16,756 nt of DNA from Zancudomyces culisetae (lineage: Eukaryota; Kickxellomycota; Harpellomycetes; Harpellales; Legeriomycetaceae). The notes beneath the pieces were generated by a model, which worked only from the letters and a program-made list of their open reading frames with translations, was not told where the DNA came from and searched no databases. The stretch lies in assembly GCA_001969505.1 (NCBI GenBank), contig LSSK01001255.1, forward strand, positions 1-16,756, in the 5' to 3' direction. Below are positions 1-9,444 of the stretch, one piece after another. The first letter of the stretch is position 1. Every line of letters begins with the position of its first letter. A program made the position numbers and the translations under genes.

Positions 1-23
1 GGAAAAGGAAAAGGAAAGAAAGA

Positions 24-1502
24 ATGCCTAGGATAAAAAAAGACAAGGATAGACAGAAACATGTTCCACTGGAATATGAATACGTAAATGCGAATAATTT
101 GGCAGGTAGCAATGGAGTAAAAGAAAGAAAGAAAAAGTATGCAAAGAGAGAAGACAAGAGAAATGAGAGAACCACATCAGTTGTTGATGAAAAAATGACT
201 AGTAAGATTTTGAAAAATGCTAGAATCCAACAGCTTGAAGAACAGCAAGAAGCGCAACAAAAACAGGGAGGAGAAGGAGGAGGAGTAAGTATTGAGAGTC
301 TAGAAAAATTTGGGGAGGCACAAGATCTCGAGTATTACAGTGAGGATCAGTATGACGATTTGGAGGAGGACCAGGATGACGGAGAGGAGCTAGAATTTGA
401 TATTGACGACAAGGAGTTTGAGGCATTCAAACGGTTTCTTCCAAACAGCGAGCCGGCGCAGCAAACAATAGCAGATATAATTTCAGCAAAGCTTGAGGAG
501 CAAAGCCGAAATAACAAGAACAGTAGTATTGGTGACCAAGAGATGGGTGAGGGTAGAGAGGGCGGACAAGAAAACGGCAAACGAGGTAAAAAAAGAGAAA
601 GTATAGAAATCAATCCAAAGATTGCCCAGGTATACAAGAAAATAGGGGAGATTTTGAGTCGGTACAAATCAGGACCACTACCAAAGGCATTCAAGATAAT
701 CCCAACATTGTCGACCAAGAGTAACACTGGAATGTGGCAGGATATTTTGGATATTACCGAGCCTATGAACTGGACAGCCAATGCAGTATTTATGGCAACC
801 AGGATATTTATTAGTAACATGAAGCCAAAACAAGCACAAATATTTTTAAATACCATAGTGTTGGAACATGTTCGTGAAGATATCAAGCAAAACAAAAAGC
901 TCAACTACCACTTGTACATGGCTCTGAAAAAGGCGCTATATAAACCAGCAGCGTTCTTTAAGGGGATTTTATTTCCTATTTGCGAAGACCAGTACTATAC
1001 AACAACTCTGAAAGAATGTGTGATTGTCGGTAGTGTATTGGCAAAGGTATCAATCCCAGTACTGCACAGTGCGGCAGCATTATTGCAACTCTCTGGATCC
1101 GACAATGGCGACACCGATAGCACGTATAACGGCGCAAAGGCGATATTTATTAGAATTCTGTTGGACAAGAAATATGCTCTGCCATACAAAGTAATAGACT
1201 CGTTGGTATACTACTTTATAAGTTTCCAAAACATCAACAATAGTAACAAGAACTTCAATGGAGGAGTAGCATCAGATATGAAACTGCCAGTATTATGGCA
1301 CCAGAGTTTATTGGTCTTTTCTCAGCGTTACAAACGAGACTTGAGTCCTGATCAGCGAAATGCTATTTTGGATCTAGTTAAAGTACACTACCATCACTTG
1401 ATCAGTGAAGAAGTTCGACGTGAATTAACCAGTGTGAATACTAATTTTGAATCCAACTACGCTTCTAATAACCAAATCGATGTGAGTATGGACACAAGCT
1501 AA
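24..1502 (+). CDS. ENP1: Bystin / Enp1, 40S ribosomal subunit biogenesis factor
   Basis: An intronless 492-residue protein of the bystin family. In known species this nucleolar protein binds pre-40S particles and is needed for 20S pre-rRNA maturation and small-subunit export. Residues 1-190 are charged and low in complexity: a basic start, a Gln-rich coiled stretch (about 68-82), an acidic block (about 101-135) and a Lys/Arg-Gly-rich linker. The conserved bystin core runs from about 196 to 478 and includes SGPLPKAFKIIPTLS, KLNYHLYMALKKALYKP, KVSIPVLHSAAALL, LLDKKYALPYKVID and LPVLWHQSLL. The length is close to yeast Enp1 (about 480 residues). Small insertions sit after IIPTLS (residues 231-236) and after LLQLS (about 358-369), and an Asn-rich one precedes LPVLWH. 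The ATG at 24 is the natural start because the MPRIKK beginning and the KHVPL motif fit the family. The upstream DNA is a purine run. It is tail-to-tail with VPS53. Confidence 0.97.
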   Translation: MPRIKKDKDRQKHVPLEYEYVNANNLAGSNGVKERKKKYAKREDKRNERTTSVVDEKMTSKILKNARIQQLEEQQEAQQKQGGEGGGVSIESLEKFGEAQDLEYYSEDQYDDLEEDQDDGEELEFDIDDKEFEAFKRFLPNSEPAQQTIADIISAKLEEQSRNNKNSSIGDQEMGEGREGGQENGKRGKKRESIEINPKIAQVYKKIGEILSRYKSGPLPKAFKIIPTLSTKSNTGMWQDILDITEPMNWTANAVFMATRIFISNMKPKQAQIFLNTIVLEHVREDIKQNKKLNYHLYMALKKALYKPAAFFKGILFPICEDQYYTTTLKECVIVGSVLAKVSIPVLHSAAALLQLSGSDNGDTDSTYNGAKAIFIRILLDKKYALPYKVIDSLVYYFISFQNINNSNKNFNGGVASDMKLPVLWHQSLLVFSQRYKRDLSPDQRNAILDLVKVHYHHLISEEVRRELTSVNTNFESNYASNNQIDVSMDTS

Positions 1503-1703
1503 AAACTTTTAGATCACAAAGAGTATAATAAGGGTTTTTTCCAAATCTCCTACTTTTTAACTTGATGTCTTTTTTTCTTTCTTTTTCTTTCTTTCTGTTT
1601 TTTGTTTTATTTTGTTGTTGATATCTATCATTATCAACATCCAATTCTTATTGTTTAAAGATTTTTCACCCCTATAAATAATCAATGTTAATAAATTATA
1701 CGA

Positions 1704-4566
1704 CTAAATAAAGGGATTATTAGACTTTTTAACTGCAGCACCAATCTGTGGTGAATCATTACTCACAGTATTGCCACCACCACCAACATCACCAACATCA
1801 CCACTGTCAACATCACCACTGTCAACATTTTCGGTGTTGCTAACAGTATTGCTAGTAACATTTCTGGCTCCCTTATCATTTTTACTTGCAAACATCCCAT
1901 TGGAAACCACAAAATGGTTCTTGTTCTCAAACTTGACATTATCATTCAGAATATCCATATAAACCTTTTGCTCAACTCTGGACCGAACACCTTTCATCTC
2001 CAGCACTGTGGTCAGCAAACTGGTAGGTCCATTGGGAAACAGCAACAAAAACTGATATACCAGATTTTCCTGTGGCAGTTTTGGCGCCATTAATACCTTG
2101 ATCAGATTATAAACCTCATTCATTTTTTTAGTGGCCAGCTTTTTATAAAGCCCAAATTCATTTTTGCCCTCTCTATCCGAACCACCATCCATCCCTGTTA
2201 CATTTGTTCCAGTATTGAGTATAACAATATTGCTGTTTGAATTATAGCTGGGGAGAATAATAATATTGTTGTTGTTATCAAACGCTAGAAATGGTAATCC
2301 CAAAATAGTTTGCTGGATATGCTGGTGATTCAACAACATTTGTTCGGCTCCCACTTCGTTTATTAACCTTATGCTTTTAATTACGTTAGTATACCTAATC
2401 CCAAACTCTCTGAGAATTCTATCACAAAACACTTTGTAATATTTAATGTTGTTAATTTGTGGTCGGATCACACTAACTGCCTCTGCAAACTTTTCACGAA
2501 TAGTCAACACATATCCAGACTGGTCGCCTACACTACGCAGCGTCGACCATGCAATCTTGATTTTCCGTTCAAACCCAGTTTCGACTGCCGCCATGCTCTG
2601 TGATACCAAAGCACCAACTGCACTACTAGCTGCTCGTAACAACTCTGAGTAGCTACCCTCAAAGTTGATTTGCTCCGCATACTCTTCTGGAGTCTCGACT
2701 TTGCTTTTGATCACTTGCTCCATTTGCTTCACCGTAGTGCTACAATAATCCGCTGTGTTGACTATAGCACACTTGTGCTCGTAACTACTCAAAGCATTCG
2801 GTCGTCCATCAGTTGCCAGTACTGTTTTGGCGTATTTACACATCTTTTCGCCAAACACCTTTGCCACCTCCACAAGAATTTTCCCTCTTGTCAACGCCAC
2901 ACACTTATCCAGTGTCTCTTTAAACTGGTTGATTAGGTTGATGCTAGATTCTAAAATCCTGTTTGCCTCGTTCAGCTTATCCCGCTCTGTCCTATACTTG
3001 GCTATCTGCCCTTCTAATGACTTGTCTTCATATCGTACATAATGCATCAGATACGGCTCGAATGCCCCCGTTATCTGCCCCGAAAACCCCGGCATTTCGT
3101 CACTCCCTGGTTTCTTGTCGGATGCTACCTTCGATTCGAATCGCCTGTCTAGCTGTGCCTCAAATCCCATTGTCTCTTTAAGTGCTGCCAACATCACTTC
3201 TACATTTAGTGGCTCTGTATTCCTCAACTGTTCCACTATCATTCTTTTTGTTACTTCACAGAACTTGATGCAAAACCTACGACCCATTTGCCAATCCTTT
3301 GGAAATATTCTCCTGTCATGCTCCTCTGTAATTACTCTTAATATTCTTACAAGCCACGCATACCGTCTTGCCACATTTTCCAACTGCGAGATATCGTCTC
3401 CGTCCTGAAAAATATCTCTATACCCTTTGATCTGCCTCTCTAAATATACATCTATTATCCTGTCCTTGCACCCTAATCCGTCCGCCAACACACTGGCCTC
3501 TTTCATTACAATCCGATCGCCCACCAAATTACCAAGGTTATTGAACCCTTGCTCTATCTCTGTTATAACCATCTGCCCCGCCTCAAATTCTATCCGATTG
3601 TACTTATCCCTTACTCTTGCCAACTTTTTATTTGTTTTGCTATACCCCTTGAAACTCTCCAATATTTGCTTTACCGCCTATTTTTTTGTTCCAAAATCCC
3701 ATATTTTCTATTAGCTACAATCCAAGTAAAAAATAACTATACAATATTAAGCAGAAACTCTGTCCATGTTTCCTCAACAATTGAAGCTGCAATCTACACC
3801 TATCACTTCAATTCTACAAAAGCATCTTACCTCGAATAACCCTGCAGACTCCTTATACTTTTTTGTATTTACTGCCGTTACCAAATTATCTACTGCCCCC
3901 ACTAAACACATTGAAATACATGTTATTTTCTGTTTTCTTACCGGTACAAATTATCAATATATACAAACAAAACAAACAAACATACTACAAATATGCACTT
4001 TTATATTTAGCTGATTATTTACATACCCAACATATCCAATCTGCGAAAGACAATCATTGTTTGAATCAAATTCTTTTTACCCAAATCTAACGTTTTTATA
4101 TCTGCTGTAATTACCTTGACCGCCTCTTCAGCATCTCTAACTTTTTCACTCACTGTGGTTATCCGCTTATACAATTCCTAAAAGCCATAATTATTAAAAT
4201 TATTAAAATTATTAAAATTATTATTATTATTATCACAGCTGTATTTATGTAAAGGCCTATATTCTACAATTCACAAATTAAAAAAGAGCAAAACACACAT
4301 ACAGTAATTTCCGTTCCCATTTGCTCCAGTCTTTTCACCTCTTGAATATCCCTACCCTCTTTATCTAGCAATAACACCTCTATATCGCGCTCCACCTGCT
4401 TCTGCTTCTGCTTTAAACTTTCTCTTACTACACTGACACTCTCTGAAGTTGGCTCAGTTGGGAAAAACCCATCGATATACTGCCCTGCATCAAAATTCGG
4501 GTCATCCAGCGGGTCTGTCCAGCTCTTCGCCACCTTTTTCTTGTCCTTGATTGAAGTTTGTTGCAT
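1704..4566 (-). CDS. VPS53: Vps53, subunit of the GARP endosome-to-Golgi tethering complex
   Basis: Four coding exons on the minus strand: 4566..4303, 4177..4027, 3901..3831 and 3677..1704, giving 819 residues. Introns are 125, 125 and 153 bases, with donors GTATGT, GTATGT and GTAAGA and TAG acceptors; reading phase is kept at each join. Vps53 works with Vps51, Vps52 and Vps54 to tether endosome-derived vesicles at the trans-Golgi. Family marks: DPLDDPNFDAGQYIDGFFPT in exon 1 (residues about 18-37); a coiled-coil region across exons 1-2; LGMLVGAVDNL-like continuity across the exon 2/3 join (the join itself reads MLVGAVDNL); RRYAWLVRIL (about 266); IFPKDW (286); FEPYL followed by EDKSL (368-383); and the C-terminal VGAEQMLL (604) and LIKVLMAP (687). 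An Asn-rich loop lies at 629-645. The tail (about 770-819) has DSGDV repeats and ends in NNPFI. The in-frame TTG at 3662 is not a start: exon 4 begins upstream with AVKQIL, which continues the family alignment from exon 3. It is tail-to-tail with ENP1, 201 bases apart. Confidence 0.93.
4190..4233. repeat. 9-base tandem repeat followed by an ATT run, inside VPS53 intron 1
   Basis: Three copies of ATTATTAAA run directly into a run of ATT triplets. The tract lies wholly in the first VPS53 intron, near its acceptor at 4178-4180. It looks like an ordinary microsatellite and should vary in length between strains. Confidence 0.8.
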
Positions 4567-4999
4567 TTCTCAATTCTATTCTTCTGCGCTGTATCCTTAT
4601 CTGCTTGCTTGAGTTTTCGATTGTTAAAATAGACTCATTTTTTCTTGCTCCTCGCGCCTTTATATATTCGTTTATTTCCCTAGACCTGAGAATTATTTGT
4701 AGTTTTTGTGTAGGAAGCAAAAATATAATGTATTTCAAATATAAATATAGAATAACTTTAGTTTGCTAAAAGCCTAAATCCAATCAATTTCAACAGTCCA
4801 ATTTACCATATATTTTTAAACAACCTTTTTACGCATTTATTGGCTTTTAAATCATCTGTACTTGAAAAAAAGAAAAAGTATATCACCTCATAAAAGAACA
4901 ATTCAAACTGGTATATAAAATAAAATAAAGTAAAATAAAATATAGTAAAATAAAATAAAGTAAAATAAATCAATAAAATGAAATAGAAAAACACCACTC
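4567..4999. other. Intergenic region: VPS53 upstream and TRP2 3' flank
   Basis: Both flanking genes read leftwards, so this 433-base stretch holds the VPS53 promoter on its left and the TRP2 3' untranslated region on its right. The right half (about 4915-4985) is an imperfect repeat of TAAAATAAAG-type units. This creates a long but meaningless Phe/Tyr/Leu-rich reading frame on the minus strand. I see no gene. Confidence 0.75.
4915..4985. repeat. Imperfect TAAAATAAAG-type repeat in the TRP2 3' flank
   Basis: About 70 bases built from TAAAATAAA and GTAAAATAAA units, starting some 15 bases past the TRP2 stop codon. On the transcript strand it is U-rich (TTTTATTTTAC units). It could influence 3' end formation, but nothing in the sequence proves a role. 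Confidence 0.75.
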
Positions 5000-6722
5000 C
5001 TATTGACGCTGTCCCTCAAGTTTCTTGTAGTATTCCTCAGCACTCGATAAAGTATACAAATTGGACATGGCTTTATTTAATGTCTCCTGCCATTCAGCCT
5101 CAGGATCAGAATCATACACCACACCTGCTCCTGATTGCAAATAAACCATGTTGTTCTTAACCACCATTGTTCTAATAGCTATACATGTATCCATATTTCC
5201 ATTATACTGGAAATGCCCAACAGCACCCCCATATATTCCCCGCTTCTCCTTTTCGCACTCGTATATAAGCTGGACAGCCCTGACTTTTGGTGATCCCGAC
5301 AGGGTTCCTGCTGGCAAAACAGACCTTATGGCATCAAAACAGGTCTTGTCATCTCTCAATTCACCTGAAACATTGCTCACTATATGCATCACGTGTGAAA
5401 AGTACTCAACCTCCATCTCCTTGTCTATACTCATAGAGTTTGGTTTGCATACTCTGTTCAAATCGTTGCGAGACAGATCAACTAGCATCACGTGTTCTGC
5501 CCTCTCCTTTTCGTCGGATATTAGCTCTGCAGCCAGCTTTTCGTCCTCTTCCGCGTCGCTGCCCCTCTTTCGGGTTCCTGCTATCGGGTGGTTATCCACC
5601 CTACGACGATTAACTCGTGCGAGAAGCTCTGGTGATGCTCCAACCACCTGGAAATCCTCAAAGTCGTAATAAAACATGTATGGTGATGGATTTACTGTTC
5701 TCAAGTACCTGTAAATGTTGAATGGATGTAGATTGGATGCTCTTGTGATCCGCTGTGATGGAACACTTTGGTATATATCACCCTTAACTATATGTTCCTT
5801 CAGCTTCTGTACCATGGATTTATACCCCTCCCTTCCTGTGTTTGATTTATATTCTCCACCTAGTTGTATTTTGTCTTGACGTGGAGTTGGAATTCTGTCC
5901 GAATTCAATGTTGCAGTTATCTTGTAGATTCTGCCAACACATTCATTATATAGTTCCTCCAACAAACTTTCGTCTGTATCTTTGTTATATCCCTCTGGGA
6001 TTCTTAAATGTCCATAAACTTTCACAATTTTATAGCGGTTATCAAACAGGACGATCTCGTCACAGAACATAAATATACTTTCTGGAATATTCATACTATC
6101 CTCCAAATCACACGCGGTTTTGGGTTCGAAATACTGTACACAATCATAACCGATATACCCAAATGCTCCACCTGTGATGCTGGACAGCTTATAGTCTTGG
6201 ACATTAATATACTTTGTTTTTTTCAATTCATTCTCTATGTGCAAAAGTGGATCGCCTTTAGCCTCCTGATCGGGTCCTGTCTTTAGTATTTTTCGAGGAT
6301 CTATTTATACCAATTCATTAATCTTTAATTCTCCAAAGTCCAACAAAGTAAATATAGGCCATTTGAAAAAAATAAAATAAAAAAAAAAACAATAGCAAAG
6401 CAACTTACTTGTTCCTATCATAGAATACCTGGATACATCCCCTGTTCCTGTTACAGATTCCAGTAGGAAAGAGTATTTCGAGTTCTCTGAAACCTTGAGA
6501 TATGCTGTAACTGGTGTCAGCATATCTGAGGGTATAGATACAAATATCGGCAACGTGTTTCCATCTCCGTTTTTAACTGCTTCCTTGGCTTTCTCTAGTG
6601 TCAGACTTGGCTCTAACTAGATGTATAAAAAAGTTTTACATTATTACCCTTGTTTCAACACCTTAGGCTCGAAATCTACGCATTATCCTTGTAGAATTGT
6701 TTTATTTACTTACAAATGTCAT
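5000..6722 (-). CDS. TRP2: Anthranilate synthase component I
   Basis: Three coding exons: 6722..6714 (9 bases, ATG ACA TTT), 6616..6409 and 6300..5000, giving 505 residues, close to yeast Trp2 (about 507). Introns are 97 and 108 bases, both GTAAGT...TAG. The enzyme converts chorismate to anthranilate, the first step of tryptophan synthesis, using ammonia from a glutamine amidotransferase subunit that is not in this window. Visible marks: LTPVTAYLK (36-44); LLES (54-57), the conserved tryptophan feedback-inhibition motif; GGAFGYIGYD; and a chorismate-binding domain from about 232 to 493 with PIAGTRKRG (311-319), LSRNDLNR (349), HIVSNVSG (378) and LPAGTLSGSPKVRA (401-414). The split codon at residue 73 gives IGTNPRK, as expected in fungi. 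The feedback motif is intact, so normal end-product inhibition is likely. No amidotransferase domain is fused. Confidence 0.95.
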
Positions 6723-8261
6723 TTTGCTTCCTTTTCTGGTTCTGTTTATTTCGATCACGAGTTTTTTTCTTACTATATCCCTTTGTAATTGATTTGTAAG
6801 ATATGAATTTTGCTATTGATAAAGGGAAAAACGGTCAGAAACGCTAAGGTCGAGTATGAGTTTAAAAGCGCTATTTATATCAGCATTACAATATCCCTTT
6901 GCACTCCACAGTCACCTATTGTTTTTTTGGATTACCAATTATTCTTTGTTTACTGCTCAGGAAAAAAAAATTTTTATTGATTCATTAGCACTCGCATTTT
7001 GTAGATTTTTTTTAATTTTGGCTAAAGGGAATAAATCTGGTTACGAGAAACTGAACACGTTGGCAAGAAAATAAAAACTCGGCTCCGTAAAAAACACCAC
7101 GCTTCCCCCAACTATGCCATCAAAATGTTAGTTTTTCATCTCCATCTTCCTCCTTTTCAAAAGGCACTTTTTTTTTTTTGCACGCTTAATTGCCAAATGT
7201 GAAATAGGCTGTTTTGCACTCTAGCCAAATTTGAATAAGATCTTATAATCCACAAATATCTTAGAGTTGATGACTAATTTATACGCACAGTTTGAATTAC
7301 ATTTTACTTGCCAATAATGTTACCTCCCCACAACAATAAGTTTTTGCACATCATTCAATTGCTGTATTGCTCAACGCAAAAAGCTACAACGCAAATTGAA
7401 TAATCCCAAGTACCTTTTCCTAGTTTGTCATTAATCATCTTGAAAATCAGAAAGAAAAAAAAATGTAAAGGACAAATGATGTATTAAAAAAAAGATATGA
7501 CACTCTGAAACCAAAGAGAAGTGTGTCCTTTTTTTTCATCTCTACTGCTCATACCCAAGAAACTTCAAAGTGTTAGAGGATATTTGAATGTATGCAAAAC
7601 TCACTTTCTTTTTTTTTTGTACATCTAATCTTATATGACTATTTAAGAATGCGTTTTTGAAAAAACGTGAAGAAAATTGGTTTACACATCACTGCACTTC
7701 GTCTTGGATGACTTTTTTGAAACGTGAAGAATCTTACAACTTTTTTATACTTGTTCAAAGCTTTGGTATTGGTTTACAAAGTGCACTCAAGTTGAAAGCA
7801 ATGAATAAACACTTTTTTAATAGCATCTTTGCTTTTGATATCTGCAACTATATATACATATAAACACACAAAGAAAAATTTAGAGTACCAATAATGCTTT
7901 TTTTTTCATGTTTTCTGTAGAGAAAGAGGCAACGTACAATAAACATGTGTTCTCTCCCTCCTCCCTTACAAAAGAAAGCTGAATTTATAACAGTACTTCT
8001 TTTGTGTTTTCACACCAAGATATTTGGTTAACCTTCTAAAACTAAACTGTGTTCATAAGAACAATACGATTCTTGATACATGGACATATATCTACATCAC
8101 ATCTTATAATATATGTGCTTCCTGCATTCCAGAGTATCCTTTCAGATAGTTTGCGCATGAATTTTTTAAGGCACTATTTTCCTTTTTGTCTAGAGCCAAC
8201 TGTTTCGATTATCTCAATTAGACCTAGAAATTGGTGGAATTGCAAGTGTGTTATTATCTGC

Positions 8262-8299
8262 AAAAAAAATAAATAAATAAATAATAAATATAAATAAAC
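8262..8299. repeat. TAAA-type microsatellite
   Basis: An A-run leads into AAATAAATAAATAAATAATAAATATAAATAAA-like units, about 420 bases upstream of the complex I subunit start. It is a simple low-complexity tract with no sign of function. Confidence 0.75.
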
Positions 8300-8572
8300 A
8301 AAGTAGAAAAATTAAAAAAGAAAATATTGTGAACCCAGATTGCAGAGAGTTGGTGGCAAATTAGGCACAATTGCACTAGAAAAATATTTTCTAAAAGTTG
8401 AAATTTGAAACCACTAATTAAAAACAGAAAAAACTCGACCTATTTTTCTATTTAGATAATACAAGCGAGCAGAAAGATATTTTGAAGCAGCAATTAAGGC
8501 AAGTCAAGAATTTGAAATACTCTTTTGCTGCAAGGGACAAGAAATAAACTAATCCACACGAAGATTTAACTA

Positions 8573-8716
8573 GTAAGTAGTTAGAATATTTTTCACCCTA
8601 TACAAACACTGTAGTGCACTATCATTTCAAATTCTGTTGATTGTACTCTTATCAAAATATGCAATTATTTTAATACTATGATTTCTGCAAATTAAATTGT
8701 TAAAGGAAAAAAACAG
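8573..8716 (+). other. Possible intron in the 5' untranslated region of the NDUFA1-type gene
   Basis: A perfect GTAAGT donor starts at 8573 and a CAG acceptor ends at 8716, four bases before the ATG at 8721. The implied intron is 144 bases, within the 97-164 range of the coding introns here. Nothing but splice-site quality and size supports it, since untranslated sequence carries no reading frame to check. Confidence 0.35.
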
Positions 8717-8720
8717 AAAA

Positions 8721-9272
8721 ATGCCACTTCCATTTGAAGCAATCATCCCTATGGGATTAATGGTGGCAATGTTCACAGCTACAAACGTCGGTTTCCATTT
8801 CGTCCATCATCGTAGAAACAACGGAAAGGTAAGTATATTGTTTTATTTGGCTTTAAATATACAATCTAGATCTTTTTTGGTGGGTTTTCTTCATGCACTA
8901 TATTTTGAATCGTGTGGCTTTTAAAATACTAGTCATTAAAATACAATAATTATAACTCGACAATATGAAAAATAGCCACCGAGATACAATCTAGATACTT
9001 GGGAAAAAGTGTTGATGGAGAGGGATCTCAGACTCACTGGCGTGTTTCGGGAGCAATCTGTAAGTCTATACTTTTGAACTTCCTTCCACTCTTAAAGACA
9101 CATTTTTAAAGCATCAATCGGTTTACTAGAAATAAACCTGCTTGGTTTAATATTCAAACACTGTCAGCAGTTATAACCCTATAATAACCATAACTTATAG
9201 GACGAAGCGATAGCTCCAAAAGAATTCAAAACAAACAGTATCTATCATGTTTTCGATAAACTTGGGCACTGA
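8721..9272 (+). CDS. NDUFA1: Mitochondrial complex I accessory subunit, NDUFA1/MWFE type
   Basis: Three coding exons, 8721..8828, 8976..9059 and 9201..9272, encode 87 residues; both introns (147 and 141 bases) are GTAAGT...TAG and fall between codons. This family is a small one-helix accessory subunit of NADH:ubiquinone oxidoreductase in the inner mitochondrial membrane. The protein starts MPLPFEAIIPMGLMVAMF, a hydrophobic segment (about 7-27) typical of the fungal members. It continues with basic HHRRNNGK and then PPRYNLDTWEKVLMERDLRL, TGVFREQ and IAPKEFKTNS, which match the family's arginine-rich intermembrane tail. Length fits the family (about 70-90 residues). Presence of the gene implies a proton-pumping complex I. 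It is tail-to-tail with the acyltransferase gene, 172 bases apart. No targeting presequence is expected for this family. Confidence 0.9.
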
Positions 9273-9444
9273 TTATTGCTTTAATAGTTAAAAATAGCTA
9301 CTTTAGCATCTATTATTTAGTACTCTATGCTCAATAAAAATTATATGTACGTTGTTGGTTTTTCATATAAAAATACTGGGATCTCGAGCAGTATAGAAAT
9401 AGGTGTAGAATTGTTGTATCAGCTTAAAAGATTAAAATGTCTCA

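Larger units (their letters stand above)
6723..8720. other. Two-kilobase divergent intergenic region
   Basis: This lies between the starts of TRP2 (leftward) and the complex I subunit gene (rightward) and must hold both promoters. It is very AT-rich with many A and T homopolymers. Short open frames occur (6856-7074, 7657-7863, 8049-8276), but they resemble no family and have no splice context that would extend them. I found no canonical TGACTCA general-amino-acid-control site near TRP2. A short imperfect direct repeat containing AACGTGAAGAA occurs at about 7654-7676 and 7712-7733. The right end may contain a 5' untranslated intron, listed separately. Confidence 0.6.

Noticed and set aside
347-904. 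A 185-codon minus-strand frame inside ENP1.
   Set aside because: It is the antisense shadow of the conserved bystin coding region, with no independent family features.
4803-4997. A minus-strand Phe/Tyr/Leu-rich frame that could be read as a membrane peptide.
   Set aside because: It is a translation of the TAAAATAAAG-type repeat in the TRP2 3' flank.
5148-5669. A 173-codon plus-strand frame inside TRP2.
   Set aside because: Ser/Thr-rich antisense shadow of the conserved chorismate-binding domain.
7657-7863. A 68-codon frame with a repeated FLKREE-like element.
   Set aside because: It starts at TTG, and the repeat comes from a short imperfect DNA direct repeat rather than a protein domain.
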